This document shows, piece after piece, positions 55,309 to 64,000 of a stretch of DNA of 64,000 nt (positions are counted from its first letter, which is position 1; each line of letters starts with the position of its first letter). Made by a program: the position numbers and the translations under genes. A model generated the notes under the pieces. That model worked only from the letters and a program-made list of their open reading frames with translations, did no database searches and was not told the origin of the DNA. Origin of the DNA: Sphingorhabdus sp. SMR4y (lineage in GTDB: Bacteria > Pseudomonadota > Alphaproteobacteria > Sphingomonadales > Sphingomonadaceae); contig NZ_CP022336.1 of the NCBI RefSeq assembly GCF_002218195.1, positions 1,607,001 to 1,671,000 of the forward strand. Reading direction: 5' to 3'.

Positions 55309-56715
55309 CTAACTGGTTACAACGGAAACCATCCAGATGCAGCCGATTATGATCGGAATGCCGGCGAGGTCGAGCAGCAGGCCGGATTTCAGCATTTTCG
55401 GCAGCTCGATATGGCCGGTCGACCAGGCAATGGCATTGGGGCCGGTGCCGCTGGGCAGCATGAAGCCCCAGCTCGCCGCCATCGCCGCAGGGACCGCGAG
55501 CAATACCGGATCGACTCCGGTGGCAAGGATCAGGCTGGCGACCACCGGCATGATGCCGCTGGCGGTGGCAACATTGGAGGCAAATTCAGTGACCAGGATG
55601 ACCAGCGCGACCAGCGCGATGGCGATGACCAGCACCGGCACCGATTTCAGCGGTTCGAGCGCGCCGCCCAGCCAAGTTGCCAGCCCGGATTCGATGATTC
55701 CCGCCGCCAGCGCGAGGCCGCCGCCGAACAGCATGATCACGCCCCAGGGCGCCTTGTCGGCTTCGTTCCAGTTGAGCAGCGGCCGCCCGGTGCCGTCTGG
55801 CAGCGAGAAGAGCAGCAGGCCACCGAAAATGGCGATGCTGCCATCGTGCAGGGCGCCTTCCGGAAAAATTGCCTTGAGCTGCGGCAGGAACAGCCAGCCG
55901 AGCACGACAATCGCGACGACCGGGACGAGGCGTTTTTCCGGCACGGTCCACGGCCCCGGCGAGCCGATGGCCAGCTTTGCCTTGACCCCGTCGAAACTGT
56001 GCTGCCCGACCTTTTGCACGACAATCAGGATGGCCGCGAGAACCGGGATGCCGATGACCACAATTGGAATACCGAATTTCAGCCAGCTGAGGAAATTGAG
56101 GTCCATGCCCAATGTCTTGTTGATCAGACCGGCGGCAATCGCGTTGGTCGGGCTGCCGACGAGAGTCCCCAGCCCGCCGATCGACGCGGCAAAGGCCACG
56201 CCCATGATCAGGGCACCGGCAAAACCGTCGGTCTCGCCTTCCTTGACGCCGCCGGCGACCAGCACAGCCAGCGCGATCGGGATCATGATCAGGGTCGAGG
56301 ACGTGTTGGAAATCAGCATGCTGAGCAAGGCCGTGGCGATCATGAAGGCGAATAATATGCCCCAGGCGGTCTTGCCGGACAGGCCGATAATCGCCAGCGC
56401 CAGCCGCTTGTGCAGGCCGACGCGCTCGATAGCCAGCGCCAGAAAGGCACCGCCGAGAATCAGGAACAGGATCGGCGAATAATATTGGCTGGCGGTTTCG
56501 CCCACTGTCATCACATCCAGTGTCGGCAGCGCTAGAAAAGGCAGCAAGGCCGTCGCGGTCAGCGGGATCGCCTGGGTCATCCACCAGGTCGCCATCAGCA
56601 GGGTCAGCGCGGCGACGTGCCAGGCGGGCGTCGACATGGCTTCCGGAGCCGGAACCAGCAGCATGGCGACAAACCCGGCGAGCCCCGCCCATAGACCGAT
56701 GCGTTGTGCGTTCAT
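55309..56715 (-). CDS. SLC13/DASS family anion symporter
   Basis: 468 residues with about 11-13 membrane segments. The two SNT-type helix-hairpin motifs of the divalent anion:sodium symporters are ISNTSSTLIMIPIALAVL and TEFASNVATASGIMPV, with IGGLGTLVGSPTNAIAAG and FMLPSGTGPNAIAWST near the substrate site. Members import C4-dicarboxylates, citrate or sulfate; the substrate is not clear. Start at MNAQRIGLWAG (56715); longer readings are not supported. It lies 49 bp upstream of the PLP enzyme gene. Confidence 0.88.
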   Translation of the reverse strand: MNAQRIGLWAGLAGFVAMLLVPAPEAMSTPAWHVAALTLLMATWWMTQAIPLTATALLPFLALPTLDVMTVGETASQYYSPILFLILGGAFLALAIERVGLHKRLALAIIGLSGKTAWGILFAFMIATALLSMLISNTSSTLIMIPIALAVLVAGGVKEGETDGFAGALIMGVAFAASIGGLGTLVGSPTNAIAAGLINKTLGMDLNFLSWLKFGIPIVVIGIPVLAAILIVVQKVGQHSFDGVKAKLAIGSPGPWTVPEKRLVPVVAIVVLGWLFLPQLKAIFPEGALHDGSIAIFGGLLLFSLPDGTGRPLLNWNEADKAPWGVIMLFGGGLALAAGIIESGLATWLGGALEPLKSVPVLVIAIALVALVILVTEFASNVATASGIMPVVASLILATGVDPVLLAVPAAMAASWGFMLPSGTGPNAIAWSTGHIELPKMLKSGLLLDLAGIPIIIGCIWMVSVVTS

Positions 56716-56773
56716 GCTCTCTCCCGTTCCCCCGTTCTGCCAGTCTGCGCTGGGGTGACCGGAGAAATCAATA

Positions 56774-57535
56774 TTAAACCGCAAGGCCGATCAGTGAAAT
56801 CTGCCGGCCATAGCCGGCTTCCCCGCAATGGCAGGAGCGGCGGTAGCTATAATAGCGGTCCTCATCGGCGTAGGTGTCGAGACCAAGCTTATCGACGCGG
56901 CTGATGCCGGCCCCTTGCAGGAGCGCGGCAACATAATCCTCGATATCGAACTGGAAATGGCCCGGCCTGCCCGCAGCAAAAAAGCGGTCATTGGCCGCGT
57001 CCGCTTCGAGAAACCGGTCACGAAAGGCTGCGTCGACTTCATAGCTGGCCTGCGCGATACAGGGACCGATGGCGCAGGCGATATTGTCCCGGTCAGCACC
57101 AAGCTTTTCCATCGCGCCAATCACATTGTTGGTGACACCGGCCAGTGCGCCCTTCCAGCCGGCGTGGGCGGCACCGATGACACGGGCGCTGGAATCGAGG
57201 AACAGCACCGGCACGCAGTCGGCGGTCAATATGCCGAGCAGCAGGTTGGGCCGGTCGGTGACCATCGCGTCAGCCAGTGGCCGCTGGTCAAGCGACAGCG
57301 GTGCAGTCACGGTCACGACCTCGGCGCTGTGGATCTGGTGCACGGTGACAAGCTCGCTGCCCGGCAGCACACCCTCTGTCGCGCGGCGGCGATTTTCCAT
57401 GATGACATCCCGATCATCATCGCTGCCCAGTCCGATATTCAGCCCTCTGTAGATTCCTTCCGAAACGCCCCCTGCCCGGCCGAGAAAAGCATGTTTCGCG
57501 CCCCTGAGCAGAGGAGAGGTTGCGATATCAAGCAA
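56774..57535 (-). CDS. pgeF: Peptidoglycan editing factor / multicopper-oxidase-like laccase domain protein
   Basis: 253 residues from a TTG at 57535 (MLDIATSPLLRGAKHAFLGR). A start at 57562 or 57589 is possible but overlaps pepN more. The zinc-site residues of the YfiH family are visible: HQIHSAEVV, LTADCVPVLFLD and GAAHAGWKGALAGV. The family is described as a peptidoglycan-editing or purine nucleoside phosphorylase-type protein. The start overlaps the end of pepN, so the two are coupled. Confidence 0.85.
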   Translation of the reverse strand: MLDIATSPLLRGAKHAFLGRAGGVSEGIYRGLNIGLGSDDDRDVIMENRRRATEGVLPGSELVTVHQIHSAEVVTVTAPLSLDQRPLADAMVTDRPNLLLGILTADCVPVLFLDSSARVIGAAHAGWKGALAGVTNNVIGAMEKLGADRDNIACAIGPCIAQASYEVDAAFRDRFLEADAANDRFFAAGRPGHFQFDIEDYVAALLQGAGISRVDKLGLDTYADEDRYYSYRRSCHCGEAGYGRQISLIGLAV

Positions 57536-60158
57536 GGCTCTTGTGCACCTGTTCGGCGACATCTTTCGACAGCTTCGGCTGCGCGGCAATCTTCTCCAGT
57601 GCCAGCCGCATCAGGTCCGAGCGGCCCCGTTCGTAACGGCGCCAGCGCCCGAGCGCCGGAATGAAGCGCGCCGCGGTTTGCGGGTTCTGCTTGTCCAGTG
57701 CGATCACCATGTCGGCGATCAGCTGATAGCCCTTGCCCGACGGATCATGGAAGCGGACCTGATTACCCGTGAAAGCCCCATAGAGCGCGCGGACGCGATT
57801 GGGGTTGGACAAATTGAAATCGGGGTGCCGCGACAGGCTGTCGATCCGCTTCAGCGCATCCGGGCGCTGCGACATCGCCTGCAGGCTGAACCATTTATCC
57901 AGAACCAGCGCGTTGTCCCGGAACCGTTTGTAGAAATTGTCAAAGGCCGCAGTCCGTTCTTCGGATTCCAGATTGGACAATACCGCCAGCGCGCCCTGCA
58001 TCGCGGTCATATTGTCCGCGTCGCGATACTGGTCAAAGGCGATTTCAGCAGCATCTTCGGTGAAGGACGCGGCGAGATAGCCCAAAGTCACATTGCGCAA
58101 TTTGCGCTTGCCGCGGGCCTCTGCGTCGAGCGAGAATTCGCCGGGCCAGCAGCTGTTATAGAGTTTACGGAACTGCTTTTCGAACTGCACCGCGATCTTG
58201 CCGCGCAATTTCTCGCGTTCCTCGTGAATCGCCTGCGGATCGACTTCGACCATCTGGTCTCCCAGAAAGGCTTCGCTGGGCAACTGGATCAACTCCGCCA
58301 GGAAAGCGGGATCGATCGACGGGTCGGCAAGAATCTTGGCCACCGCCAGCAGGATGATGTCACGATCGACCGGCGTGCCGACAACCTTCGCAATCAGATA
58401 GTTGGTCATCAACTGCTGCATCGCTTCGAACCGGGCGAACGGATCGTCGTCATGCGCAGACAGAAACGCCAGTTCCTCGGCGCTCTGGTTGCTGTCCAAA
58501 ATGATCGGCGCGGAGAAACCGCGATTGATCGACAGGATCGGACGCTCCTCATAGCCCTCGAGGACGAAGCTTTTCTCGGACTGATCGAGCAGCAGCAACT
58601 CTTCGCCCGGATGCGCTCCGGTTCCGGGATCGAGCAGCGCGGTGCGTAACGGGATAAGAAGCTCCGACGCTTTCGCCTGTTCACCATTCTGGGCGATTTT
58701 CTGGGTCAGATGGATCGTCGCCGTGCCGGTTTGCGGGTCGTGGGACAGATTGGCGGTCACCCGCGGTGTGCCCGGTGTCTCATACCATTTGCGGAATTGC
58801 TTGAGATCAATCTCGCCGCCATCTTCCATCGCGGTGACAAAATCCTCGCAGGTTGCCGCTTCGCCATCATGCCGGTCGAAATAGAGATCGGTGCCCTTGC
58901 GGAAATTGTCCGGCCCCATCAGCGTGTTCATCATCCGGATGACTTCCGCGCCCTTGTTATAAATGGTCGCGGTATAGAAATTGGAGATTTCCTGATAGCT
59001 TTCCGGCCGGATCGGATGGGCCAGCGGGCCGGCATCCTCGGGGAATTGCGCTGCCCGCAATATCCGTACATCCTCGATCCGTTTCAGCGCCGCCGAACCC
59101 ATGTCGGCAGAGAAGCTCTGGTCGCGATAGACGGTGAAACCTTCCTTAAGGCTCAGCTGGAACCAGTCCCGGCAAGTCACTCTGTTTCCGGACCAGTTGT
59201 GGAAATACTCGTGCGCGACCACGCCTTCGATGCCATCAAAATCACCGTCGGTAGCGACCTCGGGATCGGCGAGAATATAGCGGGAGTTGAAGATATTCAG
59301 CCCCTTGTTCTCCATCGCCCCCATGTTGAAATCGCTGACCGCGACGATATTGAACAGGCCGAGATCATATTCGCGGCCGTAGGTCTCCTCGTCCCAGCGC
59401 ATCGAATCCTTGAGCGCCTTCATCGCATGGCCGGTGCGATCGAGATCGCCGTCTCGGACCCAGATGTTGAGCTCGACCGGCTTGCCCGAAAGGCTAGTGA
59501 AGCTGTCATTATTCGCAACCAGATCACCGGCAACCAGCGCGAAAAGATAGCTCGGCTTCGGCCAGGGATCATTCCACTGCACCCAGTGGCGGCCATTGTC
59601 GCCATCGCCTTCCGCCACCTTGTCGCCATTGCAGAGCAATACGGGGAATTTCGCCTTGTCGGCCTCCATCCGGACCTGATAGCGGCTCAGCACATCGGGC
59701 CGGTCGGGGGCGAAGGTGATCCGGCGAAATCCTTCCGCCTCGCACTGGGTGCACAGCATGTCGTTCGAGGCATAAAGCCCCATCAACTGGGTGTTGGTCG
59801 ACGGATCCAGCTCGACCTCGATCTCGACGCTGTGCGATGCGCCGTCCAGCGGCAGGACCAGATCGCCTTCAACCAGTTTCCAGTCGGTAAATGCGGCGCC
59901 ATCCACCCGGACTGCTGTCGGCGTGATATCATCGCCTTGCAGCACCAGCGGTTCCCCTGCCGTCGCGCTTTTCGAGCGCCGGACGTCCAGCGTTGAACGC
60001 ACCAGCGTATGTTCCAGATCAAGCTGAAAATCGAGTCCCACCTCCGGGATGAACCATGCCGGCGGGCGATAATCCTCGCGGCGGATCGTCGCAGGATCCT
60101 TGGGGGCTGGCGCGGCATCGGCCATTTCGTCATTCGGGGTTTTCTGAACATCTAGCAT
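57528..60158 (-). CDS. pepN: Aminopeptidase N (M1 family)
   Basis: 876 residues. The gluzincin catalytic motifs are HEYFHNWSGNRVTCRDWFQL and, further on, KEGFTVYRDQ, with the exopeptidase motif GAMENKGLNIFN. It cleaves N-terminal residues from peptides in the cytoplasm. The start at 60158 (MLDVQKTPNDEMAD) has AAGG upstream; starts at 60170, 60179 or 60194 cannot be excluded. It is divergent from the M48 protease gene and ends inside pgeF. Confidence 0.95.
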   Translation of the reverse strand: MLDVQKTPNDEMADAAPAPKDPATIRREDYRPPAWFIPEVGLDFQLDLEHTLVRSTLDVRRSKSATAGEPLVLQGDDITPTAVRVDGAAFTDWKLVEGDLVLPLDGASHSVEIEVELDPSTNTQLMGLYASNDMLCTQCEAEGFRRITFAPDRPDVLSRYQVRMEADKAKFPVLLCNGDKVAEGDGDNGRHWVQWNDPWPKPSYLFALVAGDLVANNDSFTSLSGKPVELNIWVRDGDLDRTGHAMKALKDSMRWDEETYGREYDLGLFNIVAVSDFNMGAMENKGLNIFNSRYILADPEVATDGDFDGIEGVVAHEYFHNWSGNRVTCRDWFQLSLKEGFTVYRDQSFSADMGSAALKRIEDVRILRAAQFPEDAGPLAHPIRPESYQEISNFYTATIYNKGAEVIRMMNTLMGPDNFRKGTDLYFDRHDGEAATCEDFVTAMEDGGEIDLKQFRKWYETPGTPRVTANLSHDPQTGTATIHLTQKIAQNGEQAKASELLIPLRTALLDPGTGAHPGEELLLLDQSEKSFVLEGYEERPILSINRGFSAPIILDSNQSAEELAFLSAHDDDPFARFEAMQQLMTNYLIAKVVGTPVDRDIILLAVAKILADPSIDPAFLAELIQLPSEAFLGDQMVEVDPQAIHEEREKLRGKIAVQFEKQFRKLYNSCWPGEFSLDAEARGKRKLRNVTLGYLAASFTEDAAEIAFDQYRDADNMTAMQGALAVLSNLESEERTAAFDNFYKRFRDNALVLDKWFSLQAMSQRPDALKRIDSLSRHPDFNLSNPNRVRALYGAFTGNQVRFHDPSGKGYQLIADMVIALDKQNPQTAARFIPALGRWRRYERGRSDLMRLALEKIAAQPKLSKDVAEQVHKSLA

Positions 60159-60228
60159 GGGCCTTGCCATAAGAGCCATTTGCACCCCGCGCAATTGCGT
60201 TTATGGCTTGGACAGAAGGGAGTGGGTC

Positions 60229-61524
60229 ATGACCAGAATATTGATGCTATTCATCGCCGTCGCGTTGATCGCCGGTCTGCCAGCGGAAAGCGGCTTCGCA
60301 CAAACCAGCGCACCGGCCTTTGACGTCGAAGAGGCCAGCCGCGCCTATATCAATACATTACAGGGCGAAGAGCTGGAAAAGTCGAACAATTATTTTGAAG
60401 GCGGCTACTGGCTGATCCTTTGGGGGGCTCTGATCGGTGTTCTGGTCGACCTGATCATTCTCCAGTCCCGTTTTTCCGCCCGTTTCCGCGACTGGGCCGA
60501 ACGGGTCACCCAGCGCCAATGGATGCAACCGGCGCTCTATACGCTTCCCTATGTCATCGCAGGATTTCTGCTCACCCTGCCCTGGACGATTTACACCGGG
60601 TTTTTCCGGGAGCAGCAATATGGGCTGATGAGCCTGGATTTTGGTAGCTGGTTCGGCGAGCAGGTGATCGGGCTTGTCATCTCGCTGGTCATATTCCCGC
60701 TGCTGATCATGGCCATTTTCGCGGTGATCCGGCGCGCGCCGAAAACCTGGTGGATCTGGGGAACCGGCGTGGTTTCGATCTTTCTATTCATCGGCATGAT
60801 GCTGGGGCCAGTGTTCATTTCGCCGCTGTTCAACGAATATAACGAGATGGCAGAGGGACCGATGCGCGACAAGATTGTCGCGATGGCGGCGGAATATGAT
60901 ATTCCGGCCGATCATATCTATGTTTTCGATCAGTCGAAACAGCACAAACGGATATCGGCCAATGTTTCCGGCATCGGACCGACGATCCGGATCTCGCTTA
61001 ACGACAATCTGCTCGAGCGCACCGATCCGGATGAAGTCGCGGCGGTGATGGGGCATGAACTGGGCCATTATGTCCTTGGCCATATATGGCGGACCATAGT
61101 CATTCTCGCATTGATCATCGGTATCGGACTGTTCGTTGTCGCGTGGCTTGCGCCCCGGCTGATCGAACGCCATGGCAGCAGATGGGGCATCCGGAACATG
61201 TCGGACCCTGCGGTCATTCCCTTGCTCAGTCTCATCCTGACCGCCTATTTCTTCGCCGCGACACCGGCGCTCAACAGTCTGGTCAGGATTACCGAAAGCG
61301 ACGCCGACCGGTTCGGGCTTGATACCGCCAGAGAACCGGACGGCTTTGCCAAAGTGGCGATGCGATTGTCGGAATATCGCAAGATCGAACCGGGGCCGGT
61401 GGAAGAAATGCTGTTCTTCGACCATCCGTCTGGCGCCACAAGAGTCCGGATGGCGATGCAGTGGAAGGCCGACAATGTCGAAAATCCGCAGATGCTCAAT
61501 CCCGGCAAGCTGGAACAGGAATAG
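60229..61524 (+). CDS. M48 family CAAX prenyl protease-like membrane protease (Ste24 type)
   Basis: 431 residues. A signal-like hydrophobic start (MTRILMLFIAVALIAGL) precedes several membrane helices and the zinc site VAAVMGHELGHYVLGH. SDADRFGLDTAREPDGFAKVA near residue 370 contains the third zinc ligand region. Ste24-like enzymes cleave or monitor membrane proteins; the bacterial substrate is not known. The start at 60229 excludes ~24 upstream codons that have no homology. Confidence 0.87.
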   Translation: MTRILMLFIAVALIAGLPAESGFAQTSAPAFDVEEASRAYINTLQGEELEKSNNYFEGGYWLILWGALIGVLVDLIILQSRFSARFRDWAERVTQRQWMQPALYTLPYVIAGFLLTLPWTIYTGFFREQQYGLMSLDFGSWFGEQVIGLVISLVIFPLLIMAIFAVIRRAPKTWWIWGTGVVSIFLFIGMMLGPVFISPLFNEYNEMAEGPMRDKIVAMAAEYDIPADHIYVFDQSKQHKRISANVSGIGPTIRISLNDNLLERTDPDEVAAVMGHELGHYVLGHIWRTIVILALIIGIGLFVVAWLAPRLIERHGSRWGIRNMSDPAVIPLLSLILTAYFFAATPALNSLVRITESDADRFGLDTAREPDGFAKVAMRLSEYRKIEPGPVEEMLFFDHPSGATRVRMAMQWKADNVENPQMLNPGKLEQE

Positions 61525-61530
61525 CAAGCG

Positions 61531-62331
61531 ATGCAACGCCTGTTGATATTCGGCATGGGTTACACGGCCTCGCGGCTGGCGCACCGGCTCAGGGCCCTGG
61601 GCTGCGAAGTGATCGGCACCCGCCGCGAAGCGCAGGATGGCGCGCTGGCTTTTGATGACAGGCAGTCCGTGCTGGCGGCGCTGGAATCGGCGACCCATGT
61701 CCTGTCCTCGGTGCCGCCCTCGAGCGACGACAGCGAACCGGTGCTCGACCATTATGGCGACGCGATCGGCGCTACGTCGCTGCAATGGACCGGTTATCTT
61801 TCCTCCACCGGTGTCTATGGCGATGTCGATGGGGCGTGGGTGGATGAAAGCGCCCCCATCGGGTCGGGCCGTCGCAAGGCGCGCAGCGAGGCCGATCAGC
61901 GCTGGCAGGACGTGCGCAACGATATGCATGTCTTTCGTCTGCCCGGCATCTATGGTCCGGGGCGCAGCCCGCTGACCCGCGTCCGTGATGGCAAAGCCAA
62001 GCGCGTCGATATGCCCGGACAGGTGTTCAGCCGCATCCATGTCGACGATATTGTCAGCGCCGTGATCGCATCCTACGATGGCCCGCCGGGCGTCTATAAT
62101 ATTGCCGATAATCTGCCCGCGCCGCAGCACGAAATTGTCGCCGAGGCGGCGCGGCTGCTGGGCATGGATGTTCCGCCCCTGCTGTCGCTGGAAGAAGCCA
62201 ATTTATCCAAAGCGGCACTCGGCTTCTATGAAGAGAATCGGCGCGTTGCCAACGGCAAGGCGAAGCGGTTGTTGAACTGGACGCCGCGCTATCCGGATTA
62301 CAAAACGGGGCTGCAGTCGCTGCTCGATTGA
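61531..62331 (+). CDS. SDR family NAD(P)-binding epimerase-like protein
   Basis: 266 residues. The Rossmann start LLIFGMGYTASRLAHRLRALG carries the GxGxT/S type glycine loop; YLSSTGVYGDVDGAWVDE and HVFRLPGIYGPGRS follow, with FSRIHVDDIVSAVIAS near the C-terminus. It resembles YeeZ-type atypical SDRs. It lies six bases downstream of the M48 protease gene. Substrate unknown. Confidence 0.85.
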   Translation: MQRLLIFGMGYTASRLAHRLRALGCEVIGTRREAQDGALAFDDRQSVLAALESATHVLSSVPPSSDDSEPVLDHYGDAIGATSLQWTGYLSSTGVYGDVDGAWVDESAPIGSGRRKARSEADQRWQDVRNDMHVFRLPGIYGPGRSPLTRVRDGKAKRVDMPGQVFSRIHVDDIVSAVIASYDGPPGVYNIADNLPAPQHEIVAEAARLLGMDVPPLLSLEEANLSKAALGFYEENRRVANGKAKRLLNWTPRYPDYKTGLQSLLD

Positions 62332-62334
62332 TCG

Positions 62335-63273
62335 TCAGGCCGCGATCCGGGGTGTCTTCGGCTTGCGGGCGCGCAGCGCGACCAGCAATCCGGCCATCGC
62401 CAGCACCGCGCCAACGGCGGGCAGCCAGGTCCAGACATAATCCTCGAAAATCGTCGACAATATCATCGCCACCACCGGTACCAAGACGCTGGAATAGGCC
62501 GCCTTGCCCGGTCCGATTTCGCGGATCATCGCAAAATAAAGCGGGAAGGTCACCACCGAACCGATCACGCCGAGATAGACAATGCCGCCCCAATAGGCGG
62601 CGCGCGTTTCATAGACCGGCGGACCGACGGTGACCCAGGACAGCACGATGTTGATCAGCGCCCCGAACAGCATCGCCCAGGCGAGGACGGTGATGATCGG
62701 ATAGGATTTGAGCCGTTGCCCCGCCTGCATCACGTTCGCGATCGAGGCCGACATGATCCCGCCAAATGCCAGCGCCGCGCCGATCAGCACCTGTTCGAGA
62801 CTGGCCGGGGAAGAGCGATATTCGTGCCAGAACAGAAGCGCGATGCCGACTGCGGCAATCGCCGAGCCGCCGAGAAAGGCGCCGGAGATCTTGTGGCCGA
62901 GAAACACTCGCCCCATAATCGCATTGGGGACCATCAGCAGCGCGAACAGCACCGCAACCAGACCCGAGGTGATGAACAGTTCGGCGTTGTAGACGAAGTT
63001 GAAATTGAAGGTGAACTGGAACAGGCCGAGGATCAGAGCGAACAGATAGCCCGTACGATCGAGCCGGAAGGACAGGCGCTTGTAGGCGACCAGCACGAAC
63101 ATCGCCGCGGCGGCGATCAGGAAACGGTAGCTCACCGACCAGCCGGGCGGCACTTCGGAAATCTGGTCCTTGATCACCAGCCAGGTCGACCCCCAGATCA
63201 GCGAGACCAGCAGAAACGGGATCAATATACGGGGAGCGAGCAGGCTTGGCTCGCTCTCTTCACCGGCGTTCAT
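62335..63273 (-). CDS. EamA-type DMT transporter
   Basis: 312 residues with ten predicted membrane segments in two EamA repeats: PFLLVSLIWGSTWLVIKDQIS (repeat 1) and PIITVLAWAMLFGALINIVL (repeat 2). Members export metabolites or amino acids; the substrate is not apparent. It converges with the SDR gene (stops three bases apart), and its start overlaps the stop of the threonine aldolase gene by four bases. Confidence 0.88.
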   Translation of the reverse strand: MNAGEESEPSLLAPRILIPFLLVSLIWGSTWLVIKDQISEVPPGWSVSYRFLIAAAAMFVLVAYKRLSFRLDRTGYLFALILGLFQFTFNFNFVYNAELFITSGLVAVLFALLMVPNAIMGRVFLGHKISGAFLGGSAIAAVGIALLFWHEYRSSPASLEQVLIGAALAFGGIMSASIANVMQAGQRLKSYPIITVLAWAMLFGALINIVLSWVTVGPPVYETRAAYWGGIVYLGVIGSVVTFPLYFAMIREIGPGKAAYSSVLVPVVAMILSTIFEDYVWTWLPAVGAVLAMAGLLVALRARKPKTPRIAA

Positions 63274-64000
63274 AGGGATGCAATCGCTTCGGCCAGCGGG
63301 CGGATATCATTCGCGCCCTGGTTCCAGCTGGTCACCAGCCGGGCCTGCCCCTCGCCCCAGTCGTAGAAATCCAATCCGGCGCCGCGCAGCCGGGCTGCTT
63401 CGTCTGCCGACAATCGGATGAAAATCTCGTTCGCTTCAACCGGGTAGAGCAGCCGGTCACCAGCGGCCTTGGCAATGATCTGAGCGCCATCATTGGCGGC
63501 GCGCGCATTGTCAAGCCACAGGTCGTCCTCGAGCATCGCCAATATCTGCGCGGCGAGGAAGCGGCCCTTGGACTGCAAATGGCCCGCACGCTTGCGGCGA
63601 TAATGGGTGTCGGCGGCCAGTTCGCGGTTGAAGAAGACGAGCGCCTCAGCGCTCATGCCGCCATTTTTGACAAAGCCGAAACTCAGCGCATCGACACCAG
63701 CTTGCCAGGACAGTTCGGCCGGCGAGCAACCGAGTGTCGCCACCGCATTGGCGAAACGCGCGCCGTCCATATGCAGGCCGAGCCCGCGCGCCTTGCAGAC
63801 TTCGGCAAGACCGGCGACTTCGTGCGGATGGTAGACCATGCCATATTCGCTGGCATTGGTGATCGACACCGCGGCGGGCTGGACCTGATGGACATCGTCG
63901 CGGATCGCCGCGCAACACGTCTCGACGCTTTCCGGCGACAATTTGGCACCCTCGCCGTCGAGCAGCATCAGCTTCGCGCCGCCGGTATAGAAACCGGGCG
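63270..64000 (-). CDS. Threonine aldolase / beta-eliminating lyase, C-terminal part (cut by window edge)
   Basis: At least 243 residues of a PLP fold type I enzyme of the low-specificity threonine aldolase type; the N-terminus lies beyond the window. Recognisable are SITNASEYGMVYHPHEVAGL, LGLHMDGARFANAVATLG and the PLP-lysine region LSFGFVKNGGMSAEALVFF. It would cleave threonine or allo-threonine to glycine and acetaldehyde. The frame continues to position 64000 without a stop. Four-base overlap with the EamA gene downstream. Confidence 0.88.
   Translation of the reverse strand, partial: PGFYTGGAKLMLLDGEGAKLSPESVETCCAAIRDDVHQVQPAAVSITNASEYGMVYHPHEVAGLAEVCKARGLGLHMDGARFANAVATLGCSPAELSWQAGVDALSFGFVKNGGMSAEALVFFNRELAADTHYRRKRAGHLQSKGRFLAAQILAMLEDDLWLDNARAANDGAQIIAKAAGDRLLYPVEANEIFIRLSADEAARLRGAGLDFYDWGEGQARLVTSWNQGANDIRPLAEAIASL

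Noticed and set aside
1-64000. CRISPR arrays, rRNA genes, prophage or toxin-antitoxin modules
   Set aside because: None was seen: no regularly spaced short repeats, no rRNA signatures, and no recognisable phage or toxin-antitoxin genes.

Overview
The window looks like chromosomal DNA of an alphaproteobacterium of the order Sphingomonadales. It is GC-rich and tightly packed, with many 4-base start/stop overlaps and several GTG or TTG starts. It also carries gene pairs I associate with sphingomonads: a cytochrome bc1 chaperone gene with a DUF177 gene opposite bamE, a Mla-type ABC operon with its auxiliary lipoprotein, and a DUF1674 gene. Species cannot be fixed from sequence reading alone. There is no transposase, integrase, phage gene, rRNA operon or CRISPR array; one tRNA gene (tRNA-Gly) is present.

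Layout. 1-4.4 kb (minus): rsmB, rpe, a heparinase II/III-like gene and purH (cut by the window edge). 4.9-9 kb: a small lipoprotein, the ahpC/ahpF peroxide-defence pair, htpX, and a DUF1674 gene. 9.1-12.6 kb: a TIGR03032-like gene, a CDP-glycerol-transferase-like gene and a nucleotidyltransferase gene. 12.4-18.4 kb: an accessory region with two tandem cassettes, each starting with a near-identical 280-bp copy of the 3' end of the nucleotidyltransferase gene and ending in a diverged ~160-bp repeat. The first carries an archaic chaperone-usher pilus locus, the second a lipoprotein gene, and the second ends at tRNA-Gly(GCC). 18.6-20.3 kb: a CnoX-like thioredoxin, a Lon-N-domain protein and a Trm112-like protein. 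21.2-25 kb: a tail-anchored LuxR-type regulator, two poorly known genes, a RadC-like JAB gene and a membrane TPR regulator. 25.1-31.9 kb (minus): mutS, a peroxiredoxin gene broken by an amber codon, argB, a YggT gene, folD, a lipoprotein gene and a marC-family gene. 32-46 kb: maeB, bamE, the bc1 chaperone/DUF177 pair, glnD, an acyl-CoA ligase, lgt, a MidA-type methyltransferase and a Mla-type lipid transporter. 46.3-48.4 kb: a HAD phosphatase, a DUF1993 gene, a small unknown gene and a GreA/GreB factor. 48.7-53.9 kb: a glucosylglycerate cluster. 53.9-64 kb: a Cys/Met PLP enzyme, a DASS anion transporter, pgeF, pepN, an M48 protease, an SDR protein, an EamA transporter and a threonine aldolase (cut by the edge).

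How parts work together. AhpC and AhpF form a peroxide-reducing couple. The glucosylglycerate cluster appears to hold both arms of a compatible-solute cycle. GpgS and the HAD phosphatase would make glucosylglycerate from 3-phosphoglycerate; a GH13 phosphorylase and glycerate 2-kinase would return it to glucose-1-phosphate and 2-phosphoglycerate. Lgt, BamE and the Mla-type system serve envelope building. GlnD signals nitrogen status.

The most unusual structure is the tandem cassette arrangement at 12.4-18.4 kb. The three base differences between the two copies of the nucleotidyltransferase 3' end that fall in coding sequence are all third-codon-position silent changes. This points to recombination with a related allele rather than decay of a local duplicate.
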